From Bog-257 sp963805985 (GTDB lineage Bacteria; Acidobacteriota; Terriglobia; Terriglobales; Acidobacteriaceae): a DNA stretch of 64,000 bases. Position 1 is the stretch's first letter, and each line of letters opens with the position of its first letter. Shown here piece after piece: positions 9,064 to 17,192 of the stretch. The position numbers and the translations under genes were made by a program. A model generated the notes under the pieces. It worked only from the letters and a program-made list of their open reading frames with translations. It did no database searches and was not told the DNA's origin. The stretch covers positions 372,001 to 436,000 of the forward strand of contig CAWDWG010000008.1 of assembly GCA_963805985.1 (NCBI GenBank), read 5' to 3'.

Positions 9064-9261
9064 GGTTTCTCCTCACCTTGTACGCGCCTCAGGCATGGAT
9101 TCTGAGGCTTTACCTGAATAGCTGAAGAACATCAATTACAGTTGAAGCGCACATGAAAAACAGATGAATGCGACCGTGGAAGCTGGAATTGAACAGATGT
9201 GCTGGAAAAGAGGCTGAGCTTGCAGGCTGAAGCGGCGGGCGATCCTGCACGGCGGAGAACT

Positions 9262-9305
9262 GCAGATCCCTCGGTCGGACTAAGGTCCTCGGTCGGGATG
9301 ACAGA
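9262..9305 (+). repeat. Hairpin repeat R1 (copy c)
   Basis: GCAGATCCCTCGGTCGG ... CGGGATGACAGA, nearly identical to copy d at 15770. Core stem GGAC (9277-9280) with GTCC (9285-9288). It lies in the 9064-9339 gap upstream of the PTPS-related gene; nothing else is recognised there. Confidence 0.65.
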
Positions 9306-9339
9306 TCGTAAAGGGAACGTCCAGTACGCATGAAATGAC

Positions 9340-10383
9340 ATGCCGCAACCTTGTTCCAAGGTGAAGACGCCAACCGTGTGCGCGCTGATTTTCGCGGCCC
9401 TGGCCGTGGTCGCGCCATTCGCGGTTCGTGGCGTCGCGTGTGGGCACGATCTCACCTTCCACATGAACAGCTGGCTGGAAGTGGCGCAGCAGTGGCGCGC
9501 GGGCGTTTTCTATCCGCGCTGGGCAGCGAATGCCAACTACGGCAGCGGCGAGCCGCGCTTCCTGTTTTATCCCCCGCTATCGTGGATGCTCGGCGGCGCG
9601 CTGGGCAGCTTCATTCCGTGGCTGTTCGTTCCTGTGGCGTTCGATGTCTGTGCAGTGTTCCTGGCCGGATTGGCGATGCATCGCATGGCGCGCGAGTGGT
9701 TCGAGGAACCGGGCGCCAGTTTGATCGCCGTCGCGTATGCGGTGAATCCGTACATGCTGCTCACGATTTATGTGCGCAGCGCGTTCGCGGAGATGTTGGC
9801 CGCCTCGTTCCTGCCGCTGCTGGTGCTGTGGATTGTGCGCGAACGTCCGGCGCGAGAAATGGTGGTGCCGCTGGCGCTGACGGTGGCAGGAGTTTGGCTG
9901 ACGAATGTTCCGGCAGCGATTATCGCGACATATGTTGCCGTCCTGCTGCTGGCGATTGTGACCATCAGGCGTCGGAATTCGCGTGTGTTTCTTTATGGCG
10001 CTGGCGCGATCGCGATGGGATTGCTGCTGGCGTCGTTCTACATCGTGCCGGTGGTGTATGAGAAGAGTTGGATTACGGTGACGCAGTTCCTGTCGGCAGG
10101 GGTGCGGCCGGCGGAGAACTTTCTGTTCACGCGCATCGGCGAGCCGGAACATGACAGCTTTCTGCGCGGGCTGTCGTGGCTGGCGATGGCAGAGTTGGCT
10201 GCGACCGCTTTGGGAGCGGTGATTGCGATGCGGTGGCGCGGGCGGGGCGTAAAGCTCTGGTGGCCGCTGGTGATCTTGGCGGGAGTTGCGTTGGTGATGA
10301 TGTTGCCGGTCACCGGTATGGCGTATCGCCTCATGCCGGATCTGCGGTTCCTGCAGTTTCCCTGGCGATGCTGCTGGTGGTGA
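9340..10383 (+). CDS. PTPS-related polytopic membrane protein, N-terminal part (frameshifted)
   Basis: The first 347 residues of a membrane protein of the 6-pyruvoyl-tetrahydropterin synthase-related/YfhO-like class. After one N-terminal helix comes GHDLTFHMNSWLEVAQQW and YPRWAANANYGSGEPRFLFYPP, the conserved periplasmic loop of this family, then eight or so hydrophobic helices. Members are thought to be GT-C-like glycosyltransferases or their relatives; the substrate is unknown. The frame ends abruptly at FLQFPWRCCWW-stop, while homology-like sequence continues in another frame from about 10362. Net loss of one base (or 3n+1) near 10360-10370 explains this. Confidence 0.7.
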   Translation: MPQPCSKVKTPTVCALIFAALAVVAPFAVRGVACGHDLTFHMNSWLEVAQQWRAGVFYPRWAANANYGSGEPRFLFYPPLSWMLGGALGSFIPWLFVPVAFDVCAVFLAGLAMHRMAREWFEEPGASLIAVAYAVNPYMLLTIYVRSAFAEMLAASFLPLLVLWIVRERPAREMVVPLALTVAGVWLTNVPAAIIATYVAVLLLAIVTIRRRNSRVFLYGAGAIAMGLLLASFYIVPVVYEKSWITVTQFLSAGVRPAENFLFTRIGEPEHDSFLRGLSWLAMAELAATALGAVIAMRWRGRGVKLWWPLVILAGVALVMMLPVTGMAYRLMPDLRFLQFPWRCCWW

Positions 10384-10985
10384 GCCTGGCGTACGCGGTT
10401 TTTGTGATCACGGCCGTGCCGGAATTTCGCGGCAAGTGGGCGGTGTTCGCCATTCTCTTTATTGGGCTGATCGCAGTCTGCAATCGCGCGCTGCAACCTG
10501 TTTGCGATCCCGAAGACACGCCCTTCATGATCTCCAATGTTTTTCATACGGGATATGGCTACATGGGAACGGATGAGTATGTTCCGGCAGGCGGAGATGA
10601 CTACGAGATCAAGCCGGACTTTCCTCAGTTTCGTCTGCGTGGGCCTGAAGGCAACGTGCCGCCGGTTGATGCTCGGGTCAGCCAGTTTCAAGGCGGCGTC
10701 TATCACAAGCAGTTCATCGTCGACTCGCCGCAGCCGGTCGATGTGGTCTTGCGACTGATGAACTATCCGGCATGGCACGTCGCGGTCAATGGCGGGACAG
10801 TCACGCCGCGGTCCGACGATCCTACCGGACGAATAGTCATCGCACTTCCCGCAGGACAAAGCGAGGTGGATGTGCGGTTCGTGCGGACAACAGATAGATG
10901 GATCGGTGACGGCATGAGCTTGCTGGCGATAATGCTTCTCGGCGGAGTCTTTTATAGTGAGCGGAAAAGACTAATTCCACCATAG
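10368..10985 (+). pseudogene. PTPS-related protein, C-terminal part in shifted frame
   Basis: Continues the preceding protein in another frame: a hydrophobic helix (MLLVVSLAYAVFVITAVPEF), a second helix, then a periplasmic domain with GYGYMGTDEYVPAGGDDY, QFIVDSPQPVDVVLRLMNYPAWHVAVNGG and a final helix before a Lys/Arg tail. An upstream start in this frame would only read antisense-like sequence, so independent translation would have to begin at the ATG at 10368. The stop TAG at 10983 lies inside the left arm of an inverted-repeat element, so the native C-terminus may have been altered by that element. Confidence 0.6.
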
Positions 10986-11123
10986 AGACACAGAGTTTTA
11001 TGTGTAGATTCCAGGGCGTAGCTTTGTTCCTTGTTTCCAGGCGTATTGATTTGTGAGCCTCCATTCGTAAAAGCGACAAGCGGTCTGATCCAAGTTTTCT
11101 CTGTGCCTCTGTGTCTCTGTGGT
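10979..11123. repeat. Inverted-repeat-bounded intergenic element A
   Basis: Left arm ACCATAGAGACACAGAG (10979-10995) matches the complement of the right arm CTCTGTGTCTCTGTGGT (11107-11123) at 16 of 17 positions. The right arm continues the periodic CTCTGTG pattern inward. The element fills the space between the PTPS-related gene, whose stop codon it contains, and rdgB, which starts 14 bases after it. It encodes no protein of note. Confidence 0.65.
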
Positions 11124-11136
11124 GAAATAGAAGTCC

Positions 11137-11835
11137 ATGAAGCGAGTACTCGTAGCGACCTCCAATCCGGGCAAGATTCGCGACCTGATCGGCGCGGCGC
11201 GCGCGCACAATGTCGAGATCGCGATGCTGCCTGACTTCGCTTCGCTGCCGTCGGTCGTCGAGGACGGCCTCACCTTCGAAGCCAACGCGCGCAAGAAGGC
11301 CGAAGAATACAGCAAGTACGCCGAGGGCGAGATCGTCCTTGCCGACGACTCCGGGATCGAGGTCGATGCGCTGAAAGGAGCGCCTGGCGTGCGGTCGGCG
11401 AGGTACGCGGCCGACGATCCCCAGGTTATCGCCCAGGAGATGGGCGCGAACCCTTCGGCCAACTCAGGGCAGGCTCTGGGGCACCAGATGGAAGCTGGCA
11501 ATTCTGACGACGAGGCTAACAATGCGCGGCTGTTGCGCGAATTGCACGATGTGCCCGACGAATTCCGTGCCGGGCGATTCGTCTGCGTGATCGCCGCCGC
11601 GCGCAACGGCCACACGCTGGCGACGTTTCATGGCAAGGCCGAGGGCGTCATTCTGCACGCGCCGCGCGGTTCCAACGGATTCGGCTACGATCCGCTGTTC
11701 TACTTCCCGGAGATCGGCAAGACCTTCGCCGAGCTCAGCGCCGAGGAGAAGGCCGGATACAGTCATCGCGGCGCGGCATTCCGAGCGTTTCTGGCGTGGG
11801 AAGACGAGAGCGAAGATCGGCATCCGCATCGGTAG
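11137..11835 (+). CDS. rdgB: XTP/dITP diphosphatase (RdgB/HAM1), with a repeat-derived insertion
   Basis: A 232-residue house-cleaning pyrophosphatase that hydrolyses ITP, dITP and XTP to monophosphates. The N-terminus KRVLVATSNPGKIRDL holds the SxxxxK/N substrate motif, followed by TFEANARKKAEEYS and LADDSGIEVDALKGAPGVRSARYA, the catalytic-Asp segment. GSNGFGYDPLFYFPE and SHRGAAFRAF close the family pattern. It is about 35 residues longer than E. coli RdgB: between SARYAADD and NNARLLRELHDVPDE lies an extra stretch (QVIAQEMGANPSANSGQALG and more) encoded by a small repeat at 11421-11486 that recurs after the gene. The insert falls in a surface loop, so activity is probably kept. Confidence 0.9.
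   Translation: MKRVLVATSNPGKIRDLIGAARAHNVEIAMLPDFASLPSVVEDGLTFEANARKKAEEYSKYAEGEIVLADDSGIEVDALKGAPGVRSARYAADDPQVIAQEMGANPSANSGQALGHQMEAGNSDDEANNARLLRELHDVPDEFRAGRFVCVIAAARNGHTLATFHGKAEGVILHAPRGSNGFGYDPLFYFPEIGKTFAELSAEEKAGYSHRGAAFRAFLAWEDESEDRHPHR
11421..11486 (+). repeat. Small repeat R2 inside rdgB, copy 1
   Basis: A 66-base unit: CCAGGTTATCGCCCA, then GATGGGCGCGAACCCTTCGG, then CAGGGCAGGCTCTGGGGCAC. It contains the short stem CGCCCA/TGGGCG. It is read in frame within rdgB. Copy 2 at 11838-11916 differs at only a few bases. Confidence 0.8.
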
Positions 11836-11837
11836 GC

Positions 11838-11916
11838 CCAGGTTATCGCCCACCAGGTTATCGCCCAAAAGATGGGCGCGAACCCTTCGGCCAGCTCAGG
11901 GCAGGCTCTGGGGCAC
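11838..11916 (+). repeat. Small repeat R2 downstream of rdgB, copy 2
   Basis: The body at 11853-11916 matches copy 1 almost base for base; its first 15 bases (CCAGGTTATCGCCCA) are duplicated directly upstream at 11838-11852. It begins two bases after the rdgB stop codon. Confidence 0.8.
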
Positions 11917-12036
11917 AGCCATCCCAGAAAAAGCAATTCCTCCGCAAAAACCATTCCTCCGCAATCCGCTGGTGACTTCGCTGCGTATCCATTGTGAGCG
12001 GCGAAAATCCCTGCCCGCTCCAAAGGATGAGGAGAG

Positions 12037-12588
12037 ATGAAAAAGAACATACTTGCATTCCTGTTTGCGATGACTATCGCTGTGTCCGCAATTGCGTGGG
12101 CCGGCGACGATCCTATGGTTGGCGGAGCGGCGATGTATCCCACGAAGAACATCGTGCAGAACGCGGTGAACTCGCAAGACCACACCACGCTCGTGGCCGC
12201 CGTGAAAGCTGCGGGACTGGTCGAGGTTCTCGAAGGTCCGGGGCCGTTCACCGTGTTCGCGCCCACCAATGAGGCCTTCGCCAAGCTGCCCGCCGGCACG
12301 GTCGACACGCTGCTCAAGCCCGAGAACAAAGAGATGCTGGTGAAGGTGCTGACCTATCACGTCGTGCCGGGCCGCATCAGCTCTGCTGACCTGATGAAGC
12401 AGATCAAGGCGGGCAACGGCAAAGCCGAGTTGAAGACGGTCCAGGGCGAGACGCTCACCGCGACCATGAACGGCAAGCACATCGTGCTGACCGACGAGAA
12501 GGGCGACAACTCCATGGTGACCATCGCCAACGTCTTCCAGTCAAACGGCGTCATTCATGTAGTCGACACCGTGTTGCTGCCGAACTAG
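12037..12588 (+). CDS. Secreted fasciclin (FAS1) domain protein
   Basis: A 183-residue exported protein made of a signal peptide (MKKNILAFLFAMTIAVSAIAWA) and one FAS1 domain. FAS1 landmarks are TLVAAVKAAGLVEVLEGPGPFTVFAPTNEAFAKLP and, near the C-terminus, NVFQSNGVIHVVDTVLLP, the H2 motif. GGAGAG lies upstream of the ATG. FAS1 domains mediate adhesion to surfaces or matrix. The gene is isolated; a GC-rich inverted repeat follows it. Confidence 0.92.
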   Translation: MKKNILAFLFAMTIAVSAIAWAGDDPMVGGAAMYPTKNIVQNAVNSQDHTTLVAAVKAAGLVEVLEGPGPFTVFAPTNEAFAKLPAGTVDTLLKPENKEMLVKVLTYHVVPGRISSADLMKQIKAGNGKAELKTVQGETLTATMNGKHIVLTDEKGDNSMVTIANVFQSNGVIHVVDTVLLPN

Positions 12589-12888
12589 CAGCTAACAACC
12601 AGCGACTAGCTTTGTGCCCCGGGTCCGCGTAAGCACGTGCGCGAGTCCGGGGCATCGGTGCGCTTCCACCGCTCATTCGAAGATCGCGAACGAGTGGGCA
12701 CACAGCGGTTGCGTGGCTGTCCATCGCGCGACAACTTAAACTCGGCAGATCGTATGCGTGTGCTGAGCTCTATGATCCGCAACGCCGCTGCACCCGACTC
12801 GACCAGTTGTCGCCGACGGCGGGCACAGCCAATACGAATCCCGACCCTGCCGCAATGAGATCACGACAGGGCGGGAGCGGCCACGCGC
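12589..12888. other. Intergenic region with one GC hairpin
   Basis: 300 bases between the convergent fasciclin and Thr-rich genes. TGCCCCGG (12615-12622) pairs with CCGGGGCA (12647-12654), a possible terminator without T-run. I see no credible gene in the rest. Confidence 0.5.
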
Positions 12889-13233
12889 TTACTGAGGATT
12901 GCTGGTAGTGGTCGTCGTGGTGCTCGAGTTGCTGGGCTGAGCGGGCGTAGTGGTTGTAGTGGTAGAGCTGGTGGACGGCGGCGGAGTTGTCGTGGTGGTG
13001 GTCGAGTCCGTCGTCGTCTTTTGATGATGATGCTTGGTCTTGGTTGTGGTATGCGTGGTTTCGGTGCTCTGCGGCTGATCCTGCGTGGTTGTGGTCGTGC
13101 TCTGCGACGACGTTGTCGGCTGATTCGTCGTCGTGGTCGTGGTCTGGCTCTGGCTCTGAGCCACCCCGGAGAGCGAGAGAGCTACTACGATAAACGCTGC
13201 CACTGCAAGTACACCAAGTTTTTTGGAAACCAT
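12889..13233 (-). CDS. Small secreted Thr-rich low-complexity protein
   Basis: A 114-residue protein: signal peptide MVSKKLGVLAVAAFIVVALS, cleavage likely after GVAQ, then an almost pure Thr/Ser/Gln/Pro/Asn tail with runs of six Thr, one basic patch (TKTKHHHQK) and no Cys. A strong AAGGAGG site lies at the correct distance from the ATG, which argues for a real gene rather than a repeat artefact. Mucin-like composition suggests an extended, possibly glycosylated, cell-surface linker. No family recognised. Confidence 0.7.
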   Translation of the reverse strand: MVSKKLGVLAVAAFIVVALSLSGVAQSQSQTTTTTTNQPTTSSQSTTTTTQDQPQSTETTHTTTKTKHHHQKTTTDSTTTTTTPPPSTSSTTTTTTPAQPSNSSTTTTTTSNPQ

Positions 13234-13467
13234 CTTATTGTTTCCTCCTTATCCTTCAGGCTTCTCATTCGAAACGATGACGTCACCGCATCTTGATCAA
13301 GCTAAGATGCGATTTTCACATTGCTGTGATGTCTGGCAGTAAGCGCCGCGGATTACGGAAGTTGCACTGGGGACGGCAAGGCTTTTGGAGGCGAGAAATC
13401 AGTTTTGACGGGGCTATATCAGATTTATGTAGTACTATCGCGCTTTTCAACTCCAGGGAGGGATTCC

Positions 13468-14049
13468 ATGCGATTAGCTGTCTTCTGCCTCTTAGCGTCC
13501 GCCGTGCTCCCGCCACTTAGCCGAGCACAGGCTCCCGTTTTCGTGATTACGCCGGAACAGAGCACGATTCAGTTCTACGTGAAATCCTCGGTGGATATAC
13601 AGGGTCATTTCGACAAGTGGGACGCCACTCTGACCTTTACATCTCATAAGATCTCCACAGCTGTATTGGACATCAAGATTCAGGCTGCCACCGTGAACAC
13701 CGGAAGCGGCTTGAAGGACGACAAGCTGAAGAGCAAGGATTTCTTTGACGTCGAGAAAGATCCATTGATCACGTTCAAGTCAACGAAGATTGTGCGAACC
13801 AGCCCAGGCAGTTATCAGGTGCAAGGCAACTTCACCATACGCGGCGTGACTAAACCTGACATCCTAACGCTAACCACCGACAGCGAGGGCAAAGGCGTAG
13901 GCGAGATTAAGGGGACAATGGCCTTCGACCGCAAGGACTATGGTGTCGACGGCAGCATTCCTTTCATCAGAATCGCCGACCGGGTCGAAGTAACTGTCTC
14001 CTTTCAGGCAAAGCAAGTCAGTGGACCTCCGGTACTTTTTGAGCAATAG
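13468..14049 (+). CDS. YceI family periplasmic protein
   Basis: A 193-residue YceI-like lipocalin-fold protein. The ATG at 13468 is chosen because GGGAGGGA precedes it and it yields a signal peptide (MRLAVFCLLASAVLPPLSRA). Conserved features: ITPEQSTIQFYVKSS near the mature N-terminus, HFDKWDATLTF, the KSKDFFDVEKDPLITFKST segment, and the FTIRGVTKPDILT and FDRKDYGVDG blocks. The family binds isoprenoid or amphiphilic ligands in the periplasm; the ligand here is unknown. It lies 154 bases before cysS. Confidence 0.92.
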   Translation: MRLAVFCLLASAVLPPLSRAQAPVFVITPEQSTIQFYVKSSVDIQGHFDKWDATLTFTSHKISTAVLDIKIQAATVNTGSGLKDDKLKSKDFFDVEKDPLITFKSTKIVRTSPGSYQVQGNFTIRGVTKPDILTLTTDSEGKGVGEIKGTMAFDRKDYGVDGSIPFIRIADRVEVTVSFQAKQVSGPPVLFEQ

Positions 14050-14203
14050 CCGGTCGCAATTTTTCCATCGCCACAATTCCAGCCCGACACCCCCAGTCGA
14101 GGGTGTAGCAAAGTCCCCTCGCCTGGTAAGACCCCTTCACGATTTGACCCGTTTTCGCGCACTTCCCTACAATCGAGGATTCCGCATTACTACAGGAAGA
14201 ATC

Positions 14204-15691
14204 ATGGCGCTTGAGCTGTTTAATACGCTGTCCGCGAAGGTCGAGGAGTTTCATCCGCTGGAAGACAACCTGGTCCGCATGTACGCGTGCGGGCCGACGG
14301 TGTACGACTACGGCCACATCGGCAACTTCCGCACGTTCGTTGTGGTCGACACGCTGCGGCGGTTCCTGAAGCAGAGCGGCTATCAGCTGAAGCACGTGAT
14401 GAACATCACGGACGTGGACGACAAGATCATCCGCAATGCGGCGCGCGACGGCGTGACGGTACAGGAGTACACGAAGAAGTATCGGGAGGCGTTTCTGGAG
14501 GACGCCGATGCGCTGAACATCGAGCGGCCGGAGATGGTTGTTAACGCGACCGACCACATTCAGGAGATGGCGCACTTCATTGCGGTGCTGGCGGAGAAGG
14601 GATTCGCGTACCGCACCGACGATGGCTCGTACTACTTTCGCATTGCGAAATTCCCGCAGTACGGCAAGTTGTCGAAGAAGGATTTTGAGGGGATGACGGA
14701 CGGGGCGCGCGTCGATGTGGACGAGTATGACAAGGACAACGCGCGCGACTTCGCGCTGTGGAAGGCGCCGAAGCCCGGCGAGGCGCAGTGGGAGACGGAG
14801 ATTGGGCCGGGGCGGCCGGGCTGGCATATCGAGTGCTCGACCATGTCGATGAAGTATCTAGGCGAGACGTTCGACATTCATCTCGGCGGCGAGGACTTAA
14901 TCTTTCCGCATCACGAGAACGAGATTGCGCAGTCGGAAGCGGAGACCGGCAAGTTGTTCGTGAAGGTGTGGGTGCATTCGAGGTTTCTGCTGGTAGAAGG
15001 CGAGAAGATGGCCAAGAGCGCGGGGAATTTCTATACCGTGCGCGACCTGATTCTGCTGGGACACAAGCCGTCGTCGATACGCTTACTGCTGATGATGGTG
15101 CCGCATAGCAAGCAGCTGAACTTCACCTTCGATGGCCTGACGCAGGCGGCGAATTCGGTCGAGCGGCTGAGAAACTTCAAGCTGCGGTTGGAGACGTCGT
15201 CGTTTGCGGATGGGACGAGTCCGAAGGTGGCGGAGATTGCGAAGAAGACGTCGGCGGAGATGACGGCCGGGCTCAACGACAATCTGAACACCGCGCGAGC
15301 GCTGGGAGCGGTCTTTGATATGGTGCGCGATGTGAACGCCGCGGCCGATGCGGACGACGTGCGCAAGGGCGATGTTCCTGGATTGCTGAAGGTGATGCAG
15401 CAGTTCGAGGAAATCTTCCCGGTGCTGAAAGACGACGATGCCGCAAAGGTGCGGGCGACGGTGGAGTGGGCAAAAGCGGCGGGGTTGCAGGACAAGATCA
15501 GCGCGGAGACGGCTGAGCTGGCTAAGGCGGCGACGCTGTCGGATGACGAGATCGAGAAGTTGGTGGCCGAGCATTCGCAGGCACGCAAGACGCGGGACTT
15601 TGCGCGCTCGGATGCGATTCGCGCGCAACTCGGGGAGAACGGTGTGATTTTGGAGAATACGAAGGATGGGGTGCGGTGGAAGAGGAAGTAA
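14204..15691 (+). CDS. cysS: Cysteinyl-tRNA synthetase
   Basis: A 495-residue class I aminoacyl-tRNA synthetase that charges tRNA-Cys. The ATG at 14204 follows AGGAAGA and gives the usual N-terminus MALELFNTLSAKVEEF. ACGPTVYDYGHIGNFRTF holds the zinc Cys and HIGH-like motif; GWHIECSTMSMKYLG and DIHLGGEDLIFPHHENE give the other zinc ligands; GEKMAKSAGN is the KMSKS loop. The C-terminal part ends with the helical tRNA-binding region. Length is normal. Confidence 0.97.
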   Translation: MALELFNTLSAKVEEFHPLEDNLVRMYACGPTVYDYGHIGNFRTFVVVDTLRRFLKQSGYQLKHVMNITDVDDKIIRNAARDGVTVQEYTKKYREAFLEDADALNIERPEMVVNATDHIQEMAHFIAVLAEKGFAYRTDDGSYYFRIAKFPQYGKLSKKDFEGMTDGARVDVDEYDKDNARDFALWKAPKPGEAQWETEIGPGRPGWHIECSTMSMKYLGETFDIHLGGEDLIFPHHENEIAQSEAETGKLFVKVWVHSRFLLVEGEKMAKSAGNFYTVRDLILLGHKPSSIRLLLMMVPHSKQLNFTFDGLTQAANSVERLRNFKLRLETSSFADGTSPKVAEIAKKTSAEMTAGLNDNLNTARALGAVFDMVRDVNAAADADDVRKGDVPGLLKVMQQFEEIFPVLKDDDAAKVRATVEWAKAAGLQDKISAETAELAKAATLSDDEIEKLVAEHSQARKTRDFARSDAIRAQLGENGVILENTKDGVRWKRK

Positions 15692-15769
15692 GGCGTTGTC
15701 AGTTGTAGGGTGTCCATCGCAGATCGTTCTGGCGATGCAAGGAAATCGGTACTGCCACCACGAACGAAC

Positions 15770-15815
15770 CGCAGATCCCTCGGTCGGACTAAAGTCCTCG
15801 GTCGGGATGACAGAT
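15770..15815 (+). repeat. Hairpin repeat R1 (copy d)
   Basis: CGCAGATCCCTCGGTCGG ... CGGGATGACAGA. The core stem is GGACT-AA-AGTCC (15786-15797). A single arm resembling element B (GCGTTGTCAGTTGT) precedes it just after the cysS stop. Confidence 0.65.
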
Positions 15816-15866
15816 CATAAGAGGAGCTGGGGATGCTGGCCTGAAGGCGGCTCTACAGGCCACTAG

Positions 15867-17015
15867 TCACTGACCACCGGTCTTAAACGCTTTGATCACG
15901 ATGTCGTTGGGTTGTTTGCCGACGGGGATTAGCGTGACGAGGGCGCGGTCGGCACTGATCTTTGAGTTGTCCTTCGTCTTGACCGTGCGCACGACAGCCA
16001 CATCACCTGATCCTGAATCGACCACAAGCAAGTGCGCTTCGTCCGGGGTCAGCGCGAGCGCGTCCGGACGATTGCCAACCTGCACCGCGCCGATCACGTG
16101 GCCCTCGTCGATGGCGTAGACACTTACCGTGTTCGACCCAAAGTTGCTCATATAAAGAAGACTGTTGTCGGAGGTGACGACGCCGTGCGAGGGGTTGTCG
16201 CCGATGAGATAGCTGCCGCCGACTTCGTTGGCGCTGGTCTCGACGATGGAGAAGTTGTTGCTGTTGAAGTTACTGACAAAGAGCTCGCCGCCATCGGGTT
16301 TGAGCGTGAGTTGGATGGGGAGCTGGCCGACGTCAAGATAAGTAAGCAGGCGGCCGTCTTTGAGATCGACGGCTGCGACCTGGTTAGAGGCGGGACAGGC
16401 GACGAAGGTCTTGCTGTTGTCCGGCAGGATGACGAGGTCCTGCGGCTGCCGGCAGACGGCGACGGTGTTGCGGATCGCCAATTTGTCGGTGTCGATGATC
16501 GAGATCGTGTTGTCGGCGCGATTGCTGACGACTACGAGTTTGCCGTCAGGTGAAACACGCGCCAAACCGGGGGCGCCGCCAACCCGAATTGTGGCGATGA
16601 CGGCGCGCTTTGCGAGATCGAAGACGGAGACGTTAGCAGAGCCGGAGTTGGCGACGTAGGCGCGCTTGCCGTCCGAGGAAACTGCGATGGAATACGGCTT
16701 GGCGTGAACGCCGATGACCGCAACCTGCTCGTTGGTCTCGGCGTTGATGATGCTGACGTTGCTGGAGTCGGCGTTGGCGACGTAGATCTCGTTGCGCGTG
16801 GGGCTGGCGGCGAGGCCGGTGGGGCCGGCGCCGACGGCGATGGTCTTGACATTGCGAAGCTGCAGCAGATCGAGGACGCTGACGGAGTTGCTCTTGCCGT
16901 TGCTGACGTAAGCGTATTCGTGATAGCCGGGAGCGACGGTCGAGCGCTGGTGGCAGGCGGTCGTCAGCAACAGCGCGATACAGATGGCGAGACCGCGACG
17001 GGGGGGAGTAGTCAT
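15867..17015 (-). CDS. YVTN-repeat beta-propeller lipoprotein
   Basis: A 382-residue surface or periplasmic protein. The N-terminus MTTPPRRGLAICIALLLTTAC ends in a lipobox, so the ATG at 17015 is preferred to one ten codons upstream. The rest is a seven-bladed propeller of about 42-residue repeats with the signatures YVSNGKSNSVSVLDL, YVANADSSNVSIIN, YVANSGSANVSVFDL and YMSNFGSNTVSVYAI. Such proteins serve as scaffolds or surface antigens; no enzymatic residues or haem motif are seen. Confidence 0.88.
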   Translation of the reverse strand: MTTPPRRGLAICIALLLTTACHQRSTVAPGYHEYAYVSNGKSNSVSVLDLLQLRNVKTIAVGAGPTGLAASPTRNEIYVANADSSNVSIINAETNEQVAVIGVHAKPYSIAVSSDGKRAYVANSGSANVSVFDLAKRAVIATIRVGGAPGLARVSPDGKLVVVSNRADNTISIIDTDKLAIRNTVAVCRQPQDLVILPDNSKTFVACPASNQVAAVDLKDGRLLTYLDVGQLPIQLTLKPDGGELFVSNFNSNNFSIVETSANEVGGSYLIGDNPSHGVVTSDNSLLYMSNFGSNTVSVYAIDEGHVIGAVQVGNRPDALALTPDEAHLLVVDSGSGDVAVVRTVKTKDNSKISADRALVTLIPVGKQPNDIVIKAFKTGGQ

Positions 17016-17133
17016 CGTCAGCGGGATGATTGTAATGGATGTCATCGCGGATATCTGCCAAGGCTCGGACGGCAGGATATGCGCGGCAAGAATGTGCCGT
17101 CCCTGCGGGACTCGGGCAGACTTCCACGGCTAA

Positions 17134-17153
17134 CCCAGCGCTCACGCGCTGGG
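17134..17153. repeat. Perfect hairpin with TCAC loop
   Basis: CCCAGCGC, TCAC, GCGCTGGG: perfect 8-bp stem upstream of the YVTN gene and downstream of aroF. It resembles the TTAC-loop hairpin at 5398. Confidence 0.6.
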
Positions 17154-17192
17154 CTAAGATTGTGCCGCCCTGCGGGCTACGTTCACCTGACC

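Noticed and set aside
11137..11835. rdgB as a pseudogene because of the insertion
   Set aside because: The frame is intact, all catalytic motifs remain and the added residues fall in a loop.
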